Assembly (NCBI GenBank): GCA_017467105.1
Contig: JAFTSU010000021.1
Location: 1 to 48,489, forward strand
DNA length: 48,489 nucleotides
Direction of reading: 5' to 3'
Source: Clostridia bacterium
GTDB lineage: Bacteria > Bacillota > Clostridia > Oscillospirales > CAG-272
Shown here: piece by piece, positions 23,936-31,235 of the stretch
Numbering within the stretch: position 1 is the stretch's first letter
How the letters are laid out: each line of letters opens with the position of its first letter
Notes under the pieces: generated by a model
Told to the model about the DNA's origin: nothing
Seen by the model: the letters and a program-made list of their open reading frames with translations, nothing else
The model's database searches: none
Made by a program: the position numbers and the translations under genes

Positions 23936-24850
23936 ATGGCATTTACAGCTAAGGACGTAGCCGAGCTAAGAAAGCAGACCGGCTGCGGTATGATGGACTG
24001 CAAGAACGCTCTCGTAGCTTCTAACGGAGATTTCGAGGCAGCAGTTAAGTTCCTTCGTGAGAAGGGTATGGCAGCAACCGCTAAGAAGGCTGACAGAATA
24101 GCAGCAGAGGGTCTTGTAGACGTTATGACCGTTGGCAACACCACTGCTATCGTAGAGGTTAACTCCGAGACAGACTTCGTTGCAAAGAACGCAACCTTCC
24201 AGGAGTTCGTTAAAGAAGTACTTCAGACTATTATCGCTAATAAGCCCAAGGACGTAGAGGCTCTTCTTGCCTCCGAGTTCGTTACCGGCGGCACGGTTGC
24301 AGACGCTCTCGCAGAGAGAATCTATAAGATCGGTGAGAAGCTCTCCATCCGTCGCTTCAACATTGTTGAAGGTGTTGTATCCACTTACATCCACGGTCTT
24401 GGCGCTACCGGCGTTATCGTAAGCTTCGATACCGACGTAGCAGACAAGGACGGCTTCGCAGAGTGCGCTAAGAATATCGCGCTCCAGACCGCAGCTATGG
24501 ACGTTAAGTATCTTGACCGTGAGTCAGTTCCCGCTTCCGTTCTTGCAGAGGAGGAGGCTATCCTCATCAAGCAGATGAAGGAAGATCCCAAGATGGCTAA
24601 CAAGCCCGACAACATTCTCGCTAACATCGTTAAGGGCAGACTTGGTAAGTTCTACGAGAACAACTGCCTTACCGAGCAGGCATACGTTAAGGACGACTCT
24701 ATGAGCGTTGCTAAGTACGTTGCTTCTGTTGCTAAGGAGCTCGGCGGTTCTATCAAGATCACCGGCTACGTTCGCTATGACAAGGGCGAGGGCATTCAGA
24801 AGAGAGAAGAGGACTTCGCAGCTGAGATCGAGAAAATGGTCAAGGGCTAA
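23936..24850 (+). CDS. tsf: Elongation factor Ts
   Basis: The 304-aa protein recycles EF-Tu by exchanging GDP for GTP. It has the N-terminal UBA-like region with VAELRKQTGCGMMDCKNAL, the conserved EVNSETDFVAKN core, and a C-terminal domain with EQAYVKDDSMSVAKY. Length and domain order are normal. AAGGAG lies seven bases before the ATG. It is second in the rpsB-tsf operon and is followed by a strong terminator; no pyrH or frr follows. Confidence 0.97.
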   Translation: MAFTAKDVAELRKQTGCGMMDCKNALVASNGDFEAAVKFLREKGMAATAKKADRIAAEGLVDVMTVGNTTAIVEVNSETDFVAKNATFQEFVKEVLQTIIANKPKDVEALLASEFVTGGTVADALAERIYKIGEKLSIRRFNIVEGVVSTYIHGLGATGVIVSFDTDVADKDGFAECAKNIALQTAAMDVKYLDRESVPASVLAEEEAILIKQMKEDPKMANKPDNILANIVKGRLGKFYENNCLTEQAYVKDDSMSVAKYVASVAKELGGSIKITGYVRYDKGEGIQKREEDFAAEIEKMVKG

Positions 24851-24881
24851 TCCTCGCATTTCTTAAAGCTTAAATCAAAAT

Positions 24882-24909
24882 CGGTCTGCATACCGCAGAC
24901 CGTTTTTTT
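24882..24909 (+). terminator. Terminator of rpsB-tsf
   Basis: CGGTCTGC (24882-24889) pairs with GCAGACCG (24895-24902), followed by T7. Confidence 0.93.
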
Positions 24910-25010
24910 GTTAGATCTCTGCTCTCGCGTTATATTGGCAGATGTTATATTATCCATCCACATTTCTCTACAGACAACAAGCAAGTCCATGCTTTTGCTC
25001 GGTAAAAAGC

Positions 25011-25060
25011 AAAAAGGCCAAGCCGCAAACGACCTAATAAGGATAGCAGCTTGACCTTTT
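25011..25060 (-). terminator. Terminator of the small membrane protein gene
   Basis: On the minus strand AAAGGTCAAGC pairs with GCTTGGCCTTT across a long loop, followed by a T run. It lies 55 bases after the stop at 25115. The 24910-25010 stretch shows no gene. Confidence 0.75.
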
Positions 25061-25114
25061 ATATAATATGTAGAAATTACGTCAGGAAAACACCTCGATG
25101 TAAAAGGCGTCCAA

Positions 25115-25333
25115 TTACTTCAGTATGAACCAAAGGAATATGTAGCCTAAGATAAGCAGCGGGGAAGCCATAAGGAGAATAAGGAGTCCTGTAGTACACT
25201 TATCCCATACTACCTTCCAGTTTACGTCCTTAGTTACCTTCTTGAACCACTCTACGAATTTAGAGATGATGCCCTTGCACCAATTTACACATTTGTCAAA
25301 GAAATTCTTAACCTTATCGAGAACCTGCTTCAT
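25115..25333 (-). CDS. Small single-span membrane protein
   Basis: A 72-aa reading frame starts at the ATG at 25333, with GGAG six bases upstream. A TTG four codons earlier would overlap that SD and is rejected. The N-terminal half (MKQVLDKVKNFFDKCVNWCKGIISKFVEWFKKVTKD) is a basic amphipathic segment with periodic aromatic residues. Then comes one hydrophobic helix, GLLILLMASPLLILGYIFLWFI, reaching the C-terminus. No family is recognised. It could be a tail-anchored membrane-associated or pore-type peptide; function is unknown. It has a terminator of its own, so it is a discrete unit. Confidence 0.7.
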   Translation of the reverse strand: MKQVLDKVKNFFDKCVNWCKGIISKFVEWFKKVTKDVNWKVVWDKCTTGLLILLMASPLLILGYIFLWFILK

Positions 25334-25487
25334 AATAATCTCCAATTAAATGTTATCTTATCCTGTAATGGATATCTTACATACCTTTACAACTAGTATT
25401 CTATCACAATTTTATGAATAAGTCAAGAACAAAACGAATAAAGTTTGCTCAAAAGACAAGATTGTTTAAATAAAGGAAGTGACAGAC

Positions 25488-25516
25488 TTGCAAAATGGCA
25501 TTATTTATGATAAAAT
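25488..25516 (+). promoter_or_regulatory. Promoter of the CYTH gene
   Basis: TTGCAA (25488-25493), a 17-base spacer and TAAAAT (25511-25516), 23 bases before the ATG. Confidence 0.8.
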
Positions 25517-25539
25517 AGTGAAAATAAGGAGCTGAAAAA

Positions 25540-26046
25540 ATGAAAACAGGTATCGAAACAGAGAGAAAATACGTAATATTAAAGCCGGATATAAATGTGC
25601 TCGCCACATTTCCCGACTTTACCGAAAGCTATATTACCCAAACGTATCTTTCATCAGAGGCGGAAGTTACTCACCGCGTCCGTAGAAGAGTGAGCGCGGG
25701 TAAGACAGTTTATACGGAAACCGTAAAGCGCCGAATCAGTCCCTCCTCCGCGCTGGAATCCGAGAGGGAGATCGGTGAGAGTGAATATTTTGAATTGACG
25801 AAAAAAATAAAGGGCGGCACTGTGCCGATAGAGAAAATCAGGTACACCTTTTCCTATTCCGGCAAGCTCTTCGAAGTAGACTTTTATCCGGAGTGGATAA
25901 AAAGCTGTATTATGGAAATAGAGCTGAAAAGCGAGGACGAAGAGATCGGTATACCCACATTTATTAAAATAATTCGCGAGGTAACAGGGCGGAGAGAGTA
26001 CTCAAATGCATTTATGTCACACATCTTTCCCACGGAGCTTGTCTGA
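25540..26046 (+). CDS. CYTH domain protein (triphosphate tunnel metalloenzyme)
   Basis: This 168-aa protein has the defining ExExK motif at Glu6-Glu8-Lys10 (GIETERKYV), followed by basic strands (HRVRRRVSAGKTVYTETVKRR) and acidic strands (FEVDFYPE, CIMEIELKSEDEE). These line the triphosphate-binding tunnel of CYTH enzymes. Family members hydrolyse tripolyphosphate or thiamine triphosphate, or cyclise ATP. With no HD or CHAD domain, a cytoplasmic phosphatase is the simplest reading. AAGGAG lies before the ATG. It is monocistronic, with a promoter and a terminator. Confidence 0.87.
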   Translation: MKTGIETERKYVILKPDINVLATFPDFTESYITQTYLSSEAEVTHRVRRRVSAGKTVYTETVKRRISPSSALESEREIGESEYFELTKKIKGGTVPIEKIRYTFSYSGKLFEVDFYPEWIKSCIMEIELKSEDEEIGIPTFIKIIREVTGRREYSNAFMSHIFPTELV

Positions 26047-26073
26047 CGACCTATAGCAGCCAATATTTTAAAA

Positions 26074-26111
26074 AAGAACGGAGGATTTCTGCAATTCTCC
26101 GTTCTTTTTTT
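26074..26111 (+). terminator. Terminator of the CYTH gene
   Basis: AAGAACGGAG (26074-26083) pairs with CTCCGTTCTT (26097-26106), followed by T tract. Confidence 0.92.
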
Positions 26112-26190
26112 GAGAAAAAATATTTACTTAAATCATATAGCGTATCATAAATGCCGAAGCTTTTTAGAGCTAAGATTGCCTTTAATAAAG

Positions 26191-26670
26191 TTATTTATGA
26201 TATTTTTTGCCCGCCAGGATAGTGAATGAACGGTAAACGCTCTCCAACAGAATGACCCTCATAAGCTGGTGTGGAAATGTCAGCTTTGATACCGAGAGCT
26301 TAAGCTCAGCGGCAACCTTTACCTTGTCGGAGAGACCGTGGGAAGAACCTATAACGAATGCGATCCTGCCCCTCTCATCGATCATTTTGCCGATTCGACT
26401 TGCGAGCGCGGGAGAGTCCGTCTGCACACCCTCGACACACATTGCTACGATAGAGGAGCCCTTGGGAACTGCCGCCAGGATCCTATCGCCCTCAGCATTC
26501 AGCGCTCTTTGTATCTCGGCCGCATTATCCTCGTCCGAGATCCGCTCTTCCTTGAGGTTTATCTCCTCAACTCTTGCGTACTGCGAGAGCCTTTTTTTAT
26601 ATTCCAAGACGGCATCCTTCAGGTAGCCTTCCTTCAGCGTGCCAACGGAAATGATCGTTATATCAGCCAT
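26191..26670 (-). CDS. rlmH: 23S rRNA (pseudouridine1915-N3)-methyltransferase RlmH
   Basis: This 159-aa SPOUT-class methyltransferase methylates pseudouridine 1915 in helix 69 of 23S rRNA. It shows the family N-terminus ITIISVGTLKEGYLKDAVLEY, the knot motif FVIGSSHGLSDKVK, and the C-terminal signature LLESVYRSFTILAGKKYHK (the usual form is EQ-YRAF-I-YHK). Length is standard. The ATG lies one base after the upstream cysteine desulfurase stop (TGATATG), so it is translationally coupled. Confidence 0.95.
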   Translation of the reverse strand: MADITIISVGTLKEGYLKDAVLEYKKRLSQYARVEEINLKEERISDEDNAAEIQRALNAEGDRILAAVPKGSSIVAMCVEGVQTDSPALASRIGKMIDERGRIAFVIGSSHGLSDKVKVAAELKLSVSKLTFPHQLMRVILLESVYRSFTILAGKKYHK

Positions 26671-26671
26671 A

Positions 26672-27838
26672 TCACCGTACCCGTGTTAATTTTTTTAATC
26701 CTTCCTTCAGCTTTTCTACCAGCATATCCACGTCTTTTGTTTCGTTTCGGTGAGAGAAGCTTACGCGTATGGACCAGTCGGCCTCGTCAGCGCTTCTGCC
26801 GTATGATATGAGGGCGGAGGACGGGGATTTGGAGTTTGAGGAGCAGGCAGAGCCGCTGGAGATGTAGATACCGAAGGAAGAGAGATAGTGGAGCATCGTC
26901 TCACTTTTGATTTGAGGAAGTGTAATGTTCAGAATATGCGGGGCGTGAGAAACAGGAAGAGTCAGAGATAGCTCGTCAAGCCCATCATCCTTTATTTTTT
27001 TGATCAGATACTCACGTAGAGAGTTCATTCTCTCGTATCTTTCCCGTAGCGCAAGGCGCCCTATGCGTACCGCTTCACCGAAGGCTGCGATGCCCGGAAC
27101 GTTTTCCGTGCCGGATCTGAGTCCGCTCTCCTGTCCTCCGCCCAGTATCAGCGGAGACAAACCTCTCGCCTTGATAACCTTCTTGTCGATCACCAGAGCG
27201 CCAACGCCCTTCGGTCCCTCGATCTTGTGCGAGGACAGGGTGATCATATCAGCTCCGCATGATGCCTTGGTAAATGGGAGCTTCATATAGCTTTGAGTTG
27301 CGTCTATATGCATAAACGAGTCGGGGCAGCGCACTTTCATATATTTTGCGATCTGTGCGGTGTCGTATAACGCTCCGGTCTCGTTGTTCACCATCATCAC
27401 ACTTACGAGTATTACGTCCGGTGTCAGAGCCGATAAGAGCGCACCCGTGTCGATTTTTCCTTCCTTCGTTGGTATCCTCTCCACTTTGAAGCCGAGACTC
27501 TCAAGGTACTTTGCGGGCTCGCTTGATGATGCGTGCTCGCTGTCTGTTATTACTACTTTCGCGCCCCTTTTATATCTTTCCTTTGAGAGCGCGCGCCCAA
27601 TGATCGCCAGATTGTTTGCCTCACTTCCGGAAGCGGTGAAGACGACCTCGGAATCACGGTCAGAGAGCGAGGCAAGGATCTCGCCTCTTGCCTCCTTCAG
27701 TATTCCCTCAGCCGAGAAGCCCATTCCGTGCAGAGAGGACGGATTTCCGTAACACGCCCTGGATACCTGTACGTACTTATCAAGCGCCTCGTCGGATATT
27801 CTGGTGGTCGCGCTATTGTCTAAATATATTTCCATCAT
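26672..27838 (-). CDS. Cysteine desulfurase (NifS/IscS-type class V aminotransferase)
   Basis: This 388-aa PLP enzyme takes sulfur from cysteine for Fe-S clusters or tRNA thiolation. It shows the N-terminal YLDNSATTR, TASGSEANNLAI (cofactor phosphate region), HIDATQSY, the PLP lysine in SSHKIEGPKG, GGGQESGLRSGTEN, and the active-site cysteine in SSGSACSS. The start overlaps the stop of the upstream lipoprotein gene (ATGA). A second ATG follows directly. No iscU or mnmA is adjacent, so the exact sulfur acceptor is unclear. Confidence 0.93.
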   Translation of the reverse strand: MMEIYLDNSATTRISDEALDKYVQVSRACYGNPSSLHGMGFSAEGILKEARGEILASLSDRDSEVVFTASGSEANNLAIIGRALSKERYKRGAKVVITDSEHASSSEPAKYLESLGFKVERIPTKEGKIDTGALLSALTPDVILVSVMMVNNETGALYDTAQIAKYMKVRCPDSFMHIDATQSYMKLPFTKASCGADMITLSSHKIEGPKGVGALVIDKKVIKARGLSPLILGGGQESGLRSGTENVPGIAAFGEAVRIGRLALRERYERMNSLREYLIKKIKDDGLDELSLTLPVSHAPHILNITLPQIKSETMLHYLSSFGIYISSGSACSSNSKSPSSALISYGRSADEADWSIRVSFSHRNETKDVDMLVEKLKEGLKKLTRVR

Positions 27839-28971
27839 CTGAAGCTGACCTTTTCAAGTATTGCTTTTAGCTCGATAAAGTTGTTTGGATACTCCTCTTC
27901 CGTTGCCGTATATGTCAGAACGTATCCGTACAGGTTGTCCGCACCGAGCACCTGGTAGACGCGGTAGGTTGTTCCTTTGTAGACGTAAGAATATTCGTAT
28001 GCGGCGATCTTGCCTTGATCCAGCTCGCCGAACGTCAGCGATGCGTCATAGGTGGGAAGTATCTCCAGCTCCCAGTCCTCAAAGTATTCTGTATCCGTGG
28101 ATATAGGTCTCGCTACGGAAATGCGAATATCCTCGAAGCTGTCGGCAATTTTGAGTATGTCCGCTCTTCTCGCCAGTAGGTAATCCAAAACCCCGAGCCC
28201 TGTTTCTGACGCACGGGTTACGCTTAATGCCGCGTTTTCATTGATTTTCAGCTCAACAAGTCCGCTGTTGCTTAAAACCTCGTAGCTGTCTGGAACATAC
28301 AGCTCAAAGCCGGATATCTGCCCTTCGGAAACAAGGATGTAACCGTCATCGTCACGCTCGTATGCGGGCGAGTCCTCCTCGCTGCCGCCGGATGTAAAGT
28401 AGAAGCTGTCTATCGCTCCCTGAACCTTGGATATATGCGCCTTGTAAGCACCGTTTTCATCGGTTGGAAGACCGCTTGCCGTATAGGTGAAAACATAATA
28501 GCTCTCACCCTTCCTTAAAAGGATCTGCAGACAGCTGTAGTCGGTTTCCTCGTATTTATAGCTGTATATGTATTTGTACGCGTCGTCAGCGCCACCCTCG
28601 GAGGTACCGAAGTTGGTCTTCGTTCCCGTGGCTGCGCCCTCTGCGATCGGCGCGTCGTCCTTATAGAAGGTTACGGAGTATGGGAACTTGTCTAAGCTTC
28701 CCGTGAAATAGTCGGCTATCGACTCTCCCTCACCGAGTGACATCTCTGTAAAGGTAATAGATACCTTGCTGAGCGTGGACAGATACGTTGAGGTGATGTC
28801 GCCGTGATTGGCTATGACCCATCCCTCAGGACCGAAAAATACGTATCCCTCGCTTTTATTCTCATTTACCAGCTGCATACCGTCCGGTACGGTGATCTCA
28901 CCCTTTTGACAGCTGCAAAGTGCCGCTATACATATGAGGATTACAGCCAAAGCCTTGATAGTTCTTTTCAT
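27835..28971 (-). CDS. Lipoprotein with two PsbP-like repeats
   Basis: This 378-aa protein has a lipoprotein signal, MKRTIKALAVILICIAALC, with lipobox ALCSC. Two related halves (about 30-185 and 205-378) each contain a region like GYVFFGPEGWVI or GFELYVPDSYEVL, an acidic AYKYIYSYKY or AAYEYSYVYKG strand, and a YVFTYTAS or YVLTYTAT strand. This is the pattern of PsbP/DUF1795-like domains. Function is unknown; it is anchored outside the membrane. AAGGAAGG lies before the ATG. It is the first gene of the lipoprotein-desulfurase-rlmH unit. A structured element lies just upstream at 28990-29066. Confidence 0.8.
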   Translation of the reverse strand: MKRTIKALAVILICIAALCSCQKGEITVPDGMQLVNENKSEGYVFFGPEGWVIANHGDITSTYLSTLSKVSITFTEMSLGEGESIADYFTGSLDKFPYSVTFYKDDAPIAEGAATGTKTNFGTSEGGADDAYKYIYSYKYEETDYSCLQILLRKGESYYVFTYTASGLPTDENGAYKAHISKVQGAIDSFYFTSGGSEEDSPAYERDDDGYILVSEGQISGFELYVPDSYEVLSNSGLVELKINENAALSVTRASETGLGVLDYLLARRADILKIADSFEDIRISVARPISTDTEYFEDWELEILPTYDASLTFGELDQGKIAAYEYSYVYKGTTYRVYQVLGADNLYGYVLTYTATEEEYPNNFIELKAILEKVSFR

Positions 28972-28989
28972 TTGTCCTTCCTTTCGTTT

Positions 28990-29066
28990 CGGAGTGGGCT
29001 CAGATGCTTGTCTTCAGCACGATAATCTCAGATGAGTCTGTGGGATTATCTCGTGTTTCCACTCCG
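28990..29066 (-). promoter_or_regulatory. Structured leader element upstream of the PsbP-like lipoprotein gene
   Basis: On the minus strand CGGAGTGG (29066-29059) pairs with CCACTCCG (28997-28990), closing a 77-nt domain. Inside, CACGAGATAATC pairs with GATTATCGTG with a 2-nt bulge. It ends about 18 bases before the lipoprotein ATG and starts 13 bases after the murD stop. It matches no riboswitch family I know. Confidence 0.55.
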
Positions 29067-29079
29067 TTGTTTCACGTTG

Positions 29080-30414
29080 TTATTGGTTGATCAGCCTTCG
29101 GAACGCCTCACCGCGCTCCTCAAAGCTTCTGAATTCATCGTAGCTCGTGCAGGCAGGAGAGAGCATAACCGTATCTCCCGGTATTGCCGTACGTCGCGCC
29201 AGAGCAACTGCGTCGGAAAAACTCTCGCACATATCGACCTCGCATATGTCGGAGATCTCTCTGTAAATTTTTTCTCTCTCCTCACCGAAGAGAATGATCT
29301 GCTTGCAAAACCTCGCTAACGTATCCCGGATTTCCCTGTATGACAGTCCCTTGCCCCTGCCGCCCATCAGCAGTATTACAGGCTTACCGTAGCTTGTCAG
29401 AGTTACGGCGCATCTCTCGGGCGTGGTATCAATAGAGGAGTCGATATATCTAACTCCACCTACCGTCGCAACCGTCTCGCATCTGTGTGAAAGCCCGGAA
29501 AATCCGCCGATAGCAGCGAGCATCTGCTCCTTGAGCGCATATCCGTCAGTCAGCGCTACAGCGCATAACGCATTAGCTATAAGATAGCGGTCGGAGCGAA
29601 ATAGGGCGGAGGTGTGTAACAGTTTTTCGCCATTTCTCAAAAGATACGAGTTCTCGTACGTCATATATACGTCCGCTCTGCACACTTTTATCAGCTCCTT
29701 CAGGGGCATTTCTGTGCTTACCGCGCCGAACAGCCGTCTGTTGCCTGCAGCCTCTCTGAGAATAGGGTCGTCTGCGTTTACGATCGCCTGGTGTGACAGA
29801 GTCATAAGCGATAGCTTTGCTCTTTTATAGCTTTCGAATGATCCGTGGTAGTCCAGGTGATTAGGTGTAACGTTAGTAATAACAGATCTGTCTACGATAG
29901 CGTGCCCATGCTCCAGCATAAAGCTGGACAGCTCCGCAACGTATACCCTCGCGTTCTCCGGAGCTTCACACATCGGCGTTCCGATATTGCCTATCAGCGC
30001 GGATCCGCAGCAAGCGCCGCCAAGCATCAGATGAGACATAGTCGCCGTAGTGCTTTTTCCGGACGATCCGGTAACCGCCAGCACGGGCGCCTTTCGTCCC
30101 TCAAAGAAAACCTCGTAGTCAGACGTCACTCTGACCCCTCGGCTCACCGCTTCATTTATCTCCGGTCTGTCGCGTCTGACGGACGGCGATAGCACCAGCA
30201 CGTCCTCGCGTATATCCTTCAGCGCCACGTCTCCCTCGTAAATCGCCTTGATCTTTAATCCACAGGGCAGAGAAGAGAGATCTGCTTTTTTGTCAGAGCG
30301 TAGCACAACGCCGCAGTCCCTCGGAACCAGCCTCATAAGCGCCAAATTGGATTTTCCTATCCCTACAAATCCGACAGTACAGCCCTTCTCATCATCCCTA
30401 AGCAAAGAAAACAT
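29080..30414 (-). CDS. murD: UDP-N-acetylmuramoyl-L-alanine--D-glutamate ligase
   Basis: The 444-aa Mur ligase adds D-glutamate to UDP-MurNAc-L-Ala in peptidoglycan precursor synthesis, using ATP. It shows the N-terminal Rossmann-like VGFVGIGKSNLALM, the ATP loop VTGSSGKSTTATM, TNVTPNHLDYHGSFESYKRAK (central-domain signature), and the C-terminal region with DSSIDTTPERCAVTL and LLMGGRGKG, typical of MurD. Length is standard. GGAG lies seven bases before the ATG. It is not beside mraY, ftsW or murG, so it lies outside a dcw cluster. Confidence 0.93.
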   Translation of the reverse strand: MFSLLRDDEKGCTVGFVGIGKSNLALMRLVPRDCGVVLRSDKKADLSSLPCGLKIKAIYEGDVALKDIREDVLVLSPSVRRDRPEINEAVSRGVRVTSDYEVFFEGRKAPVLAVTGSSGKSTTATMSHLMLGGACCGSALIGNIGTPMCEAPENARVYVAELSSFMLEHGHAIVDRSVITNVTPNHLDYHGSFESYKRAKLSLMTLSHQAIVNADDPILREAAGNRRLFGAVSTEMPLKELIKVCRADVYMTYENSYLLRNGEKLLHTSALFRSDRYLIANALCAVALTDGYALKEQMLAAIGGFSGLSHRCETVATVGGVRYIDSSIDTTPERCAVTLTSYGKPVILLMGGRGKGLSYREIRDTLARFCKQIILFGEEREKIYREISDICEVDMCESFSDAVALARRTAIPGDTVMLSPACTSYDEFRSFEERGEAFRRLINQ

Positions 30415-30542
30415 ATAATCTCTCCATATATTATAATTTATACGCGCCCCCCCGTCAAGTATAAGCGCCGAAATTTAACAAAAATAAAACATTACGGTAG
30501 ATTATATGCACCAAAGCCAGTACTTAAACATTTATTTGAAAT

Positions 30543-30590
30543 AAAAACCGCGCCGAAGCAAAGCACGTTTTGTGCATCGCTATGGCGCGG
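30543..30590 (-). terminator. Terminator of rnpB
   Basis: On the minus strand CCGCGCC (30590-30584) pairs with GGCGCGG (30554-30548), with a nested GCAC/GTGC stem, followed by T5. Confidence 0.88.
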
Positions 30591-30605
30591 AGATCGTTAT
30601 TGTTT

Positions 30606-30973
30606 GACCGAGCTTGTAAGCCGGGTTCTGTACACTTGCGTGCGGCAATCATCTATCTTCACTGCGTGTCGCCGCGCAGTTCAAGCCTTATGGCTCTGCC
30701 ACCATGACGTTTGGCGAGCAGCCTATCGGTGTGACCCGATGGTCAAGGTGTTGCATCGGATAGGGTTTACAGCAAATCTATGTTACCATAGAAGTGGGTG
30801 AGCTCTTACCTCGCCTTTCCATCCTTACCGTACGGATACGGCGGTTTATTTCTGTTGCACTTTCCCGCGAGTCGCCTCGGACGGACGTTATCCGTTATCC
30901 TGCTCTATGATGCCCGGACTTTCCTCACCGTAATACCTTTCGGCAACATACGGCGCGATTGCCCCACTCGGTC
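30606..30973 (-). ncRNA. rnpB: RNase P RNA
   Basis: The minus strand carries the universal core GAGGAAAGTCCGGGC near the 5' end. Further on lie TAAACCCTATCC-type core sequence and ACAGAACCCGGCTTAC near the 3' end. The 5' GACCGAG pairs with the 3' CTCGGTC to close P1, setting ends near 30973 and 30606 (368 nt). It is the catalytic RNA that removes 5' leaders from pre-tRNAs. It has its own consensus promoter and terminator. The 31010-31235 stretch upstream shows no gene. Confidence 0.97.
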
Positions 30974-30979
30974 CTAAGT

Positions 30980-31008
30980 ATTATACACGAAAAGACTTCG
31001 TTTGTCAA
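30980..31008 (-). promoter_or_regulatory. Promoter of rnpB
   Basis: Minus strand TTGACA (31008-31003), a 17-base spacer and TATAAT (30985-30980). The expected start falls on the 5' end of P1. Confidence 0.93.
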
Positions 31009-31235
31009 GTAAAAGCTACGCAAACGGAGTATTGGTAGCCGATATAAGATACACATGAGCAAAAGAAACCGTAAAGCCTTCGGAAAAAGCTAAGACTCTT
31101 GATAACGTAAGCGTAGCTACGGGTCGGTATGCGGAAAACTCATGGATAGACGGAAAAAGCAATTCTTTGCGTTGTATGCATGGATAGCTTTAACCGGAAA
31201 GCGCAAGCTTGCAATTGCTTCCACCACACTTTTCA

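Noticed and set aside
28990-29066. Hammerhead ribozyme
   Set aside because: The plus strand has CAGATGAGTC near GTTTCC, but the core needs CTGATGA and GAAA in order. The essential bases do not match.
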